DNA from: Eubacteriaceae bacterium
Lineage (GTDB): Bacteria; Bacillota; Clostridia; Eubacteriales; Anaerofustaceae
DNA length: 51,307 bases
Assembly (NCBI GenBank): GCA_017531485.1
Contig: JAFXKY010000069.1
Span: 1-51,307 of the forward strand
Direction: 5' to 3'
The position numbers were made by a program, and so were the translations under genes. The notes beneath the pieces were generated by a model. That model did not search any database and was not told the DNA's origin. It worked only from the letters and a program-made list of their open reading frames with translations. Shown piece after piece: positions 44,534 through 51,307 of the stretch. Every line of letters starts with the position of its first letter. Position 1 is the stretch's first letter.

Positions 44534-44554
44534 TATAGGGGCTATGCCCCTGTA
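44534..44554. repeat. GC-apex hairpin between trmD and the TRIC gene
   Basis: 9-bp stem TATAGGGGC/GCCCCTGTA with one T-G pair and loop tat. No T-run, so not an intrinsic terminator. Same style as single units of the hairpin-chain repeats. Confidence 0.5.
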
Positions 44555-44576
44555 TTAATGTGGTGAGGAATAAAGT

Positions 44577-45224
44577 ATGGATTCGGATTTATTTATTCTT
44601 GTCCTTGAACTTGTCGGTACGGTTGCGTTTGCCGTGTCGGGGGCGATGACTGCAATGAAAAAGGAGATGGACATCTTCGGTGTGTGCGTTCTCGGAATAA
44701 TCACTGCCTGCGGAGGCGGGGTAATAAGGGACATCATTCTCGGAATCACTCCACCGAACACATTCCGCGATCCCGTGTACGGCGTCACGGCGACGGTGAC
44801 TTCCATAATAATCTTTCTGCCGTTTGTCAGAAAGATGCTTTTCAGACATAAGAAGCTCTATGATAAGGTACTTCTTTATATGGACACCGCCGGTCTCGGC
44901 ATTTTTACGGTCGTCGGCGCAAGGACGGCTCTGGTAATGTCGGAAGAGTATAATATTTTTCTTCTCATATTCGTCGGCGTCATCACAGGTGTCGGCGGAG
45001 GTATCATGCGCGATGTCCTTGCAGGGGACAGACCGTATGTTTTCGTAAAGCACGTATATGCCTGCGCATCCATCGTCGGCGCGGCTGTCTGCAGCGTTTT
45101 GTGGAAATATTCTTCCTCAATCGCTCTGGCTTCGGGCATGGCTGTGGTTATTTTAATCAGGTTTTTTGCCATAAAATATGATATAAACCTCCCCAAGGCT
45201 GTGCTTGAAGACGACTGGGATTAA
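44577..45224 (+). CDS. TRIC-family (UPF0126/YadS-like) cation channel protein
   Basis: 215 residues, seven hydrophobic segments in two similar halves. Each half carries a glycine-rich motif, ACGGGVIRDIILG (about 40-52) and GVGGGIMRDVLAGDRP (about 139-154), the signature of prokaryotic trimeric intracellular cation channels. It probably forms a potassium-permeable membrane channel. GTGAGGAA lies before the ATG. It sits between trmD and rplS, which are normally adjacent. Confidence 0.92.
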   Translation: MDSDLFILVLELVGTVAFAVSGAMTAMKKEMDIFGVCVLGIITACGGGVIRDIILGITPPNTFRDPVYGVTATVTSIIIFLPFVRKMLFRHKKLYDKVLLYMDTAGLGIFTVVGARTALVMSEEYNIFLLIFVGVITGVGGGIMRDVLAGDRPYVFVKHVYACASIVGAAVCSVLWKYSSSIALASGMAVVILIRFFAIKYDINLPKAVLEDDWD

Positions 45225-45252
45225 AAAAGTTCTGTTTTTCGCAAAAAAGTAT

Positions 45253-45281
45253 TTGCAAATTGTCTCCTTCGGTGATATACT
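45253..45281 (+). promoter_or_regulatory. Promoter of rplS
   Basis: TTGCAA (45253-45258), 17-nt spacer, TATACT (45276-45281) with TG one base before the -10. The spacer end TCCTTCGGTG recurs at the livJ promoter. Confidence 0.7.
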
Positions 45282-45286
45282 GTTAA

Positions 45287-45342
45287 GGCTAATGTGGCGG
45301 TCCTCTGTTAGTTGAGTACGCAAGAACGCCCGGGAAGGATAT
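45287..45342 (+). ncRNA. Probable L19 leader before rplS
   Basis: After the promoter comes a short GC-rich leader in which GGCG (about 45297) can pair with CGCC (about 45329) around GTTAGTTGAGTACGCAAGAA. Position and shape fit the Firmicute L19 leader family; I cannot check the covariance model. Confidence 0.5.
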
Positions 45343-45349
45343 AAAAATA

Positions 45350-45700
45350 ATGGATTTAATCAAAATTGTTGAGTCACAGCAGCTCAAAGAAAACGTGACA
45401 CCGTTCGCAGTTGGCGACACAGTAAAAGTTCACGCAAAAGTAGTAGAAGGTAAAAGAGAAAGAATTCAGGTATTCGAAGGTATCGTTATCAAACGTCAGA
45501 ACGGCGGAGCAAGAGAAACATTCACAGTAAGAAAGATCTCTTCAGGCGTTGGCGTTGAAAGAACATTCCCGCTTCACAGCCCGAGAATCGATAAGATCGA
45601 AGTAGTTCGTCGCGGTAAAGTTCGTCGCGCTAAACTCAACTATCTCCGTGGCAGAGTTGGTAAAGCCGTTAAAGTTAAAGAAAAAGGCTTCAACAGATAA
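45350..45700 (+). CDS. rplS: Ribosomal protein L19
   Basis: 116 residues, canonical. [22 protein letters not shown]-type KOW start, [33 protein letters not shown] and the basic C-terminal [19 protein letters not shown]. It bridges the 30S-50S interface. GGAAGG lies upstream; it has its own promoter, leader and terminator. Confidence 0.98.
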   Translation: MDLIKIVESQQLKENVTPFAVGDTVKVHAKVVEGKRERIQVFEGIVIKRQNGGARETFTVRKISSGVGVERTFPLHSPRIDKIEVVRRGKVRRAKLNYLRGRVGKAVKVKEKGFNR

Positions 45701-45714
45701 TTTCGAAGAATCAG

Positions 45715-45743
45715 TGCGGTATCGTAAGATACCGCATTTTTTT
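45715..45743 (+). terminator. Terminator of rplS
   Basis: Perfect 9-bp stem TGCGGTATC/GATACCGCA with loop gtaa and seven T. Confidence 0.92.
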
Positions 45744-46076
45744 GGCTTTATAATGCCATAAATAAGTGCTATGAATAAGTATGCATGTTGTCGTGTTTTG
45801 ATAAACATAAAAGAAGCTGATTTGTGGATGTTTATTGAAATATGACTGATAAACAGCGATTTTTTCGATTGAATAAAAATTCCCGTTTGTCTGACATGAT
45901 GCATAAAATGAAAAATGCATATTTAAAATTTTCATTTCTGCGCTTTTCAGCAATCCCCGAATATGGATGATACCACACAATACATGTCAGAATATGGCAT
46001 AAACAAGCCAAATTGTGAAAGTTTCAGAAAAACAAGTAAAAAGTATGCAAAATATCAAAGATTTTCATTTTAGGGG
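45744..46076. other. AT-rich intergenic region before livJ, no gene seen
   Basis: About 330 bases with no open frame that has a ribosome site. It contains a partial inverted repeat (TCTGACATGATGCATAAAA near 45891 against ATGTCAGAATATGGCATAAA near 45984) and AAATGAAAA/TTTTCATTT near 45907-45939. They could be operator sites for liv control, but no known motif is recognised. Confidence 0.4.
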
Positions 46077-46105
46077 TTGCATATATTATCCTTCGGTGTT
46101 ATAAT
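46077..46105 (+). promoter_or_regulatory. Promoter of the livJHMGF operon
   Basis: TTGCAT (46077-46082), 17-nt spacer, TATAAT (46100-46105), TG one base before the -10. A 7-bp hairpin (GCGGTAC/GTGCCGC) lies in the leader at about 46173-46191. Confidence 0.75.
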
Positions 46106-46205
46106 GGGTCAAATCCTTTCGATATCACCCCCAATAATTTAAGATCCATTGTCGGAAGGAAATAAACATACGGCGGTACAGGGAGTGCCGCTACGGAGGG
46201 AAAAA

Positions 46206-47390
46206 ATGAAAAAGACATTGGCAATCTTACTTGCCGCAGTTATGGTTCTCACGCTTTTCGCAGGATGCGGAAACAAAGATGATCAGGCAAACGTTATCAA
46301 AATCGGTGTTTTCGAACCGGCATCAGGTGACAACGGCGCAGGCGGAAAACAGGAAACATTAGGTATCCAGTATGCTCACAGTGTAGCACCGACAGTAGAA
46401 ATCGGCGGCGTTACATACGACATCCAGCTTGAAATCGTTGACAACGAGTCTTCAAACGACAAAGCTGCAACAGCTGCAAACACACTCATCAACGCAGGCT
46501 GCTCAATTGTTCTCGGTTCTTACGGTTCAGGCGTTTCCATCGCAGCAAGCGATATTTTCGGTAATGCGCAGATCCCGGTAATCGGTATCACATGCACAAA
46601 CCCGCAGGTAACAGAAGGCAACGAACACTATTTCCGTATCTGCTTCCTCGATCCGTTCCAGGGCACAGTTCTTGCAAACTTTGCAAAAGAGGAACTCGGC
46701 GTAACCAAAGCATACTGCCTTGCAAAGATGGGCGATGATTACTCAACAGGTCTTGTAAACTACTTCAAAGAAGCTTTTGAAGGACTCGGCGGAACAGTTG
46801 TAAGCCAGACATTCCCGGACGGAACAAGTGACTTCACATCATACATCACAACAGCACAGAACGAAGGCTGCGGAGTATTCTTCTCACCGGTTTCAACAGA
46901 AGCTGCAGCAAACATCGTTGAACAGGCAAATGCGCAGGGCATGACAATGCCGATCCTCGCAGGCGACACATGGGACTCAAACGTAGTACTTCAGGCTGCC
47001 GAAGGAACAGCAAACAACATCTACATCACAACATTCTTTGACGAAGGCGACACAGCACAGGCAGCAGTTGATTTCGTATCAGGATGCAAGACATACATCA
47101 ACGGCAACGCAGAAGCAAAGACAAACAACAATGGCGATGACACTATCGCAGCTGTAACAGCAATGGGATATGATGCATACTTTGTAGCTCTCGAAGCACT
47201 CAAAGCAGCAGCAGATCCGACAGACCCGGTAGCAATAAACGAAGTTTTATGGGATGTTAACTATGACGGCGTAACAGGAAATATCCAGTTCGACGAAATC
47301 GGCGACGCTATCAGAAACGTTGCATACATCAAGAAAGTTAACACAACAGATGCAGTCTGGGAATTCGTTGCAGTTCAGTCTGTACAGTAA
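46206..47390 (+). CDS. livJ: Branched-chain amino acid ABC transporter, substrate-binding lipoprotein
   Basis: 394 residues from the ATG at 46206, chosen for GGAGGG 6 nt upstream. A lipoprotein signal with lipobox LFAGC puts the mature Cys21 on the outer face. The rest is a type 1 periplasmic-binding fold of the Leu/Ile/Val family: IKIGVFEPASGDNGAGGKQ, VDNESSNDKAATAANTLI, and MGDDYSTGLVNYFKEAFE. It catches leucine, isoleucine or valine, or a related amino acid, and delivers it to LivHM. First of five liv genes. Confidence 0.95.
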   Translation: MKKTLAILLAAVMVLTLFAGCGNKDDQANVIKIGVFEPASGDNGAGGKQETLGIQYAHSVAPTVEIGGVTYDIQLEIVDNESSNDKAATAANTLINAGCSIVLGSYGSGVSIAASDIFGNAQIPVIGITCTNPQVTEGNEHYFRICFLDPFQGTVLANFAKEELGVTKAYCLAKMGDDYSTGLVNYFKEAFEGLGGTVVSQTFPDGTSDFTSYITTAQNEGCGVFFSPVSTEAAANIVEQANAQGMTMPILAGDTWDSNVVLQAAEGTANNIYITTFFDEGDTAQAAVDFVSGCKTYINGNAEAKTNNNGDDTIAAVTAMGYDAYFVALEALKAAADPTDPVAINEVLWDVNYDGVTGNIQFDEIGDAIRNVAYIKKVNTTDAVWEFVAVQSVQ

Positions 47391-47413
47391 TTCTCCCGGA
47401 ATAATCATGATTT

Positions 47414-47442
47414 AAACGGGGGCATATATGTCCCCGTTTTGA
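47414..47442 (+). terminator. Attenuator between livJ and livH
   Basis: 8-bp stem AAACGGGG/CCCCGTTT extended by two pairs, followed by TTTT. Such a hairpin would lower expression of the channel genes relative to the binding protein. Confidence 0.65.
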
Positions 47443-47498
47443 GTTTGTAATACTACATATTATCACCCTAACCCAAATCCCGAATATGGAGTAAGAAA

Positions 47499-48380
47499 AT
47501 GGAATTCAGCAAATTTTTGCCATACATACTTTCCGGTGTTTCCGTCGGAGGACAATATGCCCTTATGGCCATCGGATATACTATGGTATACGGAATATTA
47601 AGACTTATCAACTTTGCCCATGGGGATATTTTTATGTCTGCAGGGCTCATTATGGTGTATTTGGCAACGTGGCTTCCCATATATGTCGCAATGCCTCTCA
47701 CGATAGCAATTACTGTCGCTATCGGATTTTTGGTTGAAAGAATAGCTTACAAGCCTCTTCGTGAAGCTCCGAGAATGTCTATTATGATCAGTGCTATCGG
47801 CGTAAGCTACTTTATTCAGAACTTCGCACTGTATCTCACAGGCGGACTTACAAAACAGTACCCCGAGATCCCGTTCATCAGCCGTACTGTAGAGATCTTC
47901 GGACAGAGAACAAAGATGGTTACGGTAATAACGCCGTTTTTGACACTCTTTCTGGTAATCGCACTGGTTACCCTCATCAAAAAGACAAAAGTGGGTATGG
48001 CAATGAGAGCCGTTTCCCGCGACTTCGAAACATCACGCCTTATGGGAATTAAGATCAATTCCGTAATCAGCGTTACATTCATCATCGGTACGTTCCTCGC
48101 CGCAGTCGGTTCAATGCTCTATTTTACCAACTACACAGGCGTTTCCACCATTTCAGGCTCAATGCCCGGTCTCAAAGCGTTCGTCGCAGCCGTTTTCGGC
48201 GGCATCGGCTCAATTCCGGGGGCTGTTATAGGTGCGTTCGTTATCGGTATATGTGAAAATATTATTAAGGGTCTTGGTTGGACGACATTCAGCGACGCGT
48301 TTACATTCGCGCTTCTCATTGTCATTCTCATCTTTAAGCCGAACGGCATTTTCGGTGAGGCCAACACGGATAAGGTGTGA
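47499..48380 (+). CDS. livH: Branched-chain amino acid ABC transporter permease LivH
   Basis: 293 residues, eight or so membrane helices. Typical phrases: LSGVSVGGQYALMAIGYTMVYGILRLINFAHGD at the start, the ATPase-contact loop AMRAVSRDFETSRLMGI, and AVFGGIGSIPGAVIGA. Forms the channel with LivM. It ends overlapping the ribosome site of livM. Confidence 0.96.
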   Translation: MEFSKFLPYILSGVSVGGQYALMAIGYTMVYGILRLINFAHGDIFMSAGLIMVYLATWLPIYVAMPLTIAITVAIGFLVERIAYKPLREAPRMSIMISAIGVSYFIQNFALYLTGGLTKQYPEIPFISRTVEIFGQRTKMVTVITPFLTLFLVIALVTLIKKTKVGMAMRAVSRDFETSRLMGIKINSVISVTFIIGTFLAAVGSMLYFTNYTGVSTISGSMPGLKAFVAAVFGGIGSIPGAVIGAFVIGICENIIKGLGWTTFSDAFTFALLIVILIFKPNGIFGEANTDKV

Positions 48381-48382
48381 GT

Positions 48383-49498
48383 ATGAAAAATATGGATAAA
48401 AAGACTCAGAAGAGGATAATTATAGATATCCTGCTCGTCATCGCGCTGTTCGCGGGACTGTATGTCATGGAAAAAACACTTCCCCGCAACAGCATGGTTT
48501 TCCCTGTACTGAAAAAAGGCGCGATATATGCTCTCCTTGCAGTATCAATGAACCTTCTTAACGGATTCACGGGACTTTTCAGTCTTGGTCAGGCAGGATT
48601 CATGCTTCTCGGCGCATATACATATGCTATCCTTACGATCCCCGTTCAGTCCCGCGCAAGTGTATATCAGTATTATGACGGCGGTGCACTCACATTCGCC
48701 CTTCCGCCATGGCTGGCACTTATTCTGGCAGGTGTTGTTGCTGCGTTGTTCGCATCTCTCATCGGATTTGCGGTGTTAAGACTTAAAAGTGACTACCTCG
48801 CCATCGCGACTCTCGGTTTTGCGGAAATTATCCGTGCGTTCGTACAGTGGGAAGCTATGGGGCCGATAACAAACGGTTCAAACGTTCTTAGAAAGTTCCC
48901 GTATTTCCGGTCAGTACTCGTTCCGTTTGCAGTTGTGGGAATATGTATTTTCGTAATAGTTCTCCTTCTGAATTCATCTTACGGCAGGGCGTTCAAGGCG
49001 ATCCGTGACGACGAAGTTGCCGCTGAAGCGATGGGAATAAACCTTTTTAAGCATAAGCAGATGGCGTTTGTTATCAGCTCATTCTTTGCAGGTGTCGGCG
49101 GTGCACTCTTTGCGATGTTTAACACGACCGTAATCGCCAGCACGTTCAAATCTTCGCTTACATATGAAATTCTCCTTATCGTCGTTCTCGGCGGTATAGG
49201 TTCAGTTTCAGGATCCGTCATGGCATCGTTCTTATATGTTGCGGCAAGCGAATGGTGGCTGCGTTTTCTTGACGAACCGCTGTTTATCGGAGCATTCCAG
49301 GTGCCGCTTCTTAAATCCGGCTTCAGAAAGGTCGTATTCTCTGTCATTATCATGGTAGTAGTTCTTTTCTACCGCGAAGGTATGATGGGTAAGAATGAAC
49401 TTTCATGGGAATTTATCAAAGACAGGCTGGGCAAGCTGAAGAATAAGTTAAAAAATATCGGAAAGAAAAAAGTAAAGGCGGAGGCGGAAAATGAGTAA
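48383..49498 (+). CDS. livM: Branched-chain amino acid ABC transporter permease LivM
   Basis: 371 residues from the ATG at 48383 (AAGGTG 5 nt upstream); a GTG at 48377 is a less likely start. Membrane helices with MNLLNGFTGLFSLGQAGFMLLGAY, LRLKSDYLAIATLGFAEI, the contact loop FKAIRDDEVAAEAMGIN, and LGGIGSVSGSVMAS. A basic cytosolic tail (about 40 residues, KLKNKLKNIGKKKVK) ends it. It overlaps livG by 8 bases. Confidence 0.96.
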   Translation: MKNMDKKTQKRIIIDILLVIALFAGLYVMEKTLPRNSMVFPVLKKGAIYALLAVSMNLLNGFTGLFSLGQAGFMLLGAYTYAILTIPVQSRASVYQYYDGGALTFALPPWLALILAGVVAALFASLIGFAVLRLKSDYLAIATLGFAEIIRAFVQWEAMGPITNGSNVLRKFPYFRSVLVPFAVVGICIFVIVLLLNSSYGRAFKAIRDDEVAAEAMGINLFKHKQMAFVISSFFAGVGGALFAMFNTTVIASTFKSSLTYEILLIVVLGGIGSVSGSVMASFLYVAASEWWLRFLDEPLFIGAFQVPLLKSGFRKVVFSVIIMVVVLFYREGMMGKNELSWEFIKDRLGKLKNKLKNIGKKKVKAEAENE

Positions 49499-50333
49499 TA
49501 ACGTATTGCGTCTTGAACACGCAACGATGCAGTTCGGCGGCGTTGTTGCTGTTGATGATCTTTCGCTGAACGTCAACAAAGGCGAGATCGTGGCGCTTAT
49601 CGGACCGAACGGTGCAGGAAAGACCACAGCCTTTAATATGATCACAGGAGTTTATCAGCCGACAAACGGCGCGATCTACTTCAACGACGAACTCATCATC
49701 TCCAACCGTCCGAAAGGAAAGATGAAGAAGATATATGCGGGAGGTTACGAAAGCCATAACAACAAGCGTATCGTCAAGACTCCCGACAGGATCACAAAGC
49801 TCGGTATGGCAAGAACATTCCAGAATATCCGCCTTTTCACTAACATGACGGTTCTTGAAAACGTTCTCATAGCAAAACACATGAGGGCAAAACATAATGT
49901 GTTTACGGCGACGACGAGAATTGCCTATTCCGAAGAAAAGAAAATGCGCGAAGAAGCTCTTGCTCTTCTGGAAATGCAGGGTATGACTTATCTTAAAGAT
50001 GAGATCGCAGGAAGCCTTCCTTATGGGATACAGAGACGTCTTGAGATCGCGCGTGCTCTTGCGACAGAACCGGAAATTCTTCTTTTGGACGAACCTGCGG
50101 CAGGTATGAACCCGCAGGAAACAAATGAACTTACGGATTTCATCGCGAAAATCAAAAATGATTACAATCTCACAGTATTTATGATCGAGCATCACATGGA
50201 CCTTGTCATGACGATCTCCGACAGAATTTACGTTCTCGACTTCGGAAAACTTATTGCAGAAGGCACACCGGAAGAGATCCAGAACAATCCGAGAGTAATC
50301 GAAGCTTATTTGGGGGTGAGTGAAGATGCTTAA
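49491..50333 (+). CDS. livG: Branched-chain amino acid ABC transporter ATPase LivG
   Basis: 280 residues. Walker A GPNGAGKTT near 38-46, LGMARTFQNIRLF Q-loop, signature PYGIQRRLEIARAL, Walker B EILLLDEPAAGM, H-loop IEHHMD. The signature begins PYGIQ instead of LSGGQ, as usual in LivG. It also holds the insertion NRPKGKMKKIYAGGYESHNNK. Forms a heterodimer with LivF. Ribosome site GGCGGAGG. Confidence 0.97.
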   Translation: MSNNVLRLEHATMQFGGVVAVDDLSLNVNKGEIVALIGPNGAGKTTAFNMITGVYQPTNGAIYFNDELIISNRPKGKMKKIYAGGYESHNNKRIVKTPDRITKLGMARTFQNIRLFTNMTVLENVLIAKHMRAKHNVFTATTRIAYSEEKKMREEALALLEMQGMTYLKDEIAGSLPYGIQRRLEIARALATEPEILLLDEPAAGMNPQETNELTDFIAKIKNDYNLTVFMIEHHMDLVMTISDRIYVLDFGKLIAEGTPEEIQNNPRVIEAYLGVSEDA

Positions 50334-51033
50334 AATCAGAAACCTCAGCGTATCATACGGCGGTATCGAAGCCGTCAGGGATGTGTCGTTCGACGTTCCG
50401 GAGGGAAAGGTCGTGACTATAATCGGTGCAAACGGCGCAGGAAAATCAACAACGCTCCGTACTATTGCAGGACTTGTCAAAGCCAAAGCCGGTACGGTGG
50501 AATTCATGGGGCAGGATATCACAAATATGCCCACAGAACAGATCGTAAAGCTCGGAATAGCCCTTGTTCCGGAAGGAAGAAAGGTCTTTGCAGATCTTAC
50601 TGTTGAAGAAAACCTCAAGATCGGTGCATATATGAGAAAAGACGATATCAAGCCGGACCTTGAGTGGGTATATTCCCTCTTTCCGCGTCTTAAAGAACGT
50701 TCATGGCAGTATGCCGGAACACTTTCAGGCGGTGAACAGCAGATGCTTGCAGTAGGCAGAGCCCTTATGAGTCGTCCGAAACTCATAATGATGGACGAAC
50801 CGTCCCTTGGTCTTGCTCCGATCATCGTTTCGGGAATATTCGACATTATCAGAGAAGTAAACAAGCAGGGTGTTACGATCCTTCTTATCGAACAGAACGC
50901 TAATATGGCGCTCAGTTGTGCGCATTACGCACATGTTCTCGAAACGGGTTCAGTAACTCTGAGCGGAACAGGTAAAGAAGTTCTTGAAAACGATGCGGTG
51001 CGTGCCGCGTATCTCGGTAAATCAAATAAATAA
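50326..51033 (+). CDS. livF: Branched-chain amino acid ABC transporter ATPase LivF
   Basis: 235 residues from the ATG at 50326; a GTG at 50320 is in frame but lies inside the ribosome site (GGGGGTGAG). Walker A GANGAGKST, VPEGRKVFADLTVEENL, signature LSGGEQQMLAVGRAL, Walker B LIMMDEPSLGL, H-loop LIEQNANMAL. It overlaps livG by 8 bases. Last gene of the operon. Confidence 0.97.
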   Translation: MLKIRNLSVSYGGIEAVRDVSFDVPEGKVVTIIGANGAGKSTTLRTIAGLVKAKAGTVEFMGQDITNMPTEQIVKLGIALVPEGRKVFADLTVEENLKIGAYMRKDDIKPDLEWVYSLFPRLKERSWQYAGTLSGGEQQMLAVGRALMSRPKLIMMDEPSLGLAPIIVSGIFDIIREVNKQGVTILLIEQNANMALSCAHYAHVLETGSVTLSGTGKEVLENDAVRAAYLGKSNK

Positions 51034-51045
51034 CATACTTATTGT

Positions 51046-51070
51046 AAAAGGTGCCTTTGGCACCTTTTTT
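51046..51070 (+). terminator. Terminator of the liv operon
   Basis: Perfect 10-bp stem AAAAGGTGCC/GGCACCTTTT with loop ttt and a T-run. Confidence 0.92.
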
Positions 51071-51132
51071 CGTGGAGACGATCGTTCAGATTCCCTGCAA
51101 GGGCTTTTTCTTTCTGCTTTCCGTTTCTGTCG

Positions 51133-51307
51133 CCCCGCCCGCCCACCCCCTCCCGCGCCGCAAGCGATGCAAGCATCGCTTGCCCGTGGCAAAGCCACGG
51201 GCTGCGGCTTCGCTCCGCGAAGCCGCGCGGCGCTGCCGCCGCCGCGCGAAAGCAAGCTTTCGCGGCAAAGTGGCAAAGCCACTTTGCGAGCCGTGCCTGC
51301 ACGGCTC
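51133..51307. repeat. GC-rich hairpin-chain repeat, right copy (truncated)
   Basis: C-rich left arm (51133-51154), then abutting stems: 51161-51170/51173-51182 (loop aa), 51183-51190/51194-51201 (aaa), 51204-51213/51217-51226 (tcc), a GC-only stem about 51225-51249, 51245-51253/51256-51264 (aa), 51265-51274/51278-51287 (aaa), 51288-51296/51299-51307 (ct). The window ends exactly at the end of the last stem. The stem sequences equal those at 4-135 almost throughout; the loops differ. The right G-rich arm seen at 136-159 in the left copy lies outside. Confidence 0.9.

Noticed and set aside
45711-45980. 89-residue minus-strand frame in the rplS-livJ gap
   Set aside because: It starts without a ribosome site, runs antisense through the rplS terminator, and has an atypical composition rich in Tyr, Ile, His and Cys.
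49416-50864. 482-residue open frame on the minus strand
   Set aside because: It lies antisense over livM end, livG and livF, which have complete ABC motifs and overlapping starts; codon bias of the plus-strand genes creates it, and there is no ribosome site.

Overview
The window looks like a chromosomal piece of a low- to mid-GC, endospore-forming anaerobic Firmicute (class Clostridia; finer placement is not supportable by eye). Reasons: a SpoIIE sporulation phosphatase, AGGAGG-type ribosome sites at most genes, consensus sigma-A promoters (TTGACA-17-TATAAT), a T-box in front of hisS-aspS, Firmicute-type ribosomal leaders, and an oxygen-independent-style radical SAM HemW. There is no prophage, transposase, CRISPR array or rRNA operon. 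Most of the window is core housekeeping with a few accessory islands.

Layout. 1-166: GC-rich repeat made of abutting hairpins. 250-2076 (-): orphan membrane protein and VanY-type D,D-carboxypeptidase. 2277-6312 (+): ABC ATPase with a giant FtsX-type permease. 6396-7328 (-): orphan coiled-coil protein. 7659-10933 (+): class A penicillin-binding protein with an Ig-like tail, then a small membrane protein. 11030-11357: tRNA-Pro whose 3' end and terminator are duplicated downstream. 11465-15226 (+): T-box, hisS, aspS and a small orphan. 15272-16033 (-): XRE regulator with zinc ribbon. 16148-21041 (-): four tandem uroporphyrinogen-decarboxylase-superfamily (MtaA-like) paralogs, each with its own ribosome site and terminator. 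21226-26758 (-): recF-gyrB-gyrA, divergent from spoIIE (26948-29221, +). 29222-34193 (-): purD, a MerR-type regulator, lepA, hemW. 34511-35617 (+): M29 aminopeptidase, then the second hairpin-chain repeat (35677-35832) and a 65-residue membrane peptide. 36191-38529: glutamate/dicarboxylate symporter, variant peptide deformylase, GNAT acetyltransferase. 38666-42028 (-): rpmG-secE-nusG-rplK-rplA-rplJ-rplL with L1 and L10 leaders. 42292-45700 (+): CPBP protease, rimM-trmD, a TRIC-family channel, rplS. 46206-51033 (+): complete branched-chain amino-acid ABC transporter livJHMGF. 51133-51307: a third hairpin-chain repeat, running off the window end.

Working together: the right half is dominated by translation (ribosomal proteins, NusG, RimM, TrmD, LepA, His/Asp tRNA synthetases, tRNA-Pro) and the centre by DNA topology and repair (RecF, gyrase). 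Cell-envelope functions cluster on the left. The two signals not explained by ordinary annotation are the three-copy hairpin-chain element, whose stems are conserved while the loops vary, and the four-gene UroD/MtaA-like array, which carries a 140-bp identical tract suggesting gene conversion.
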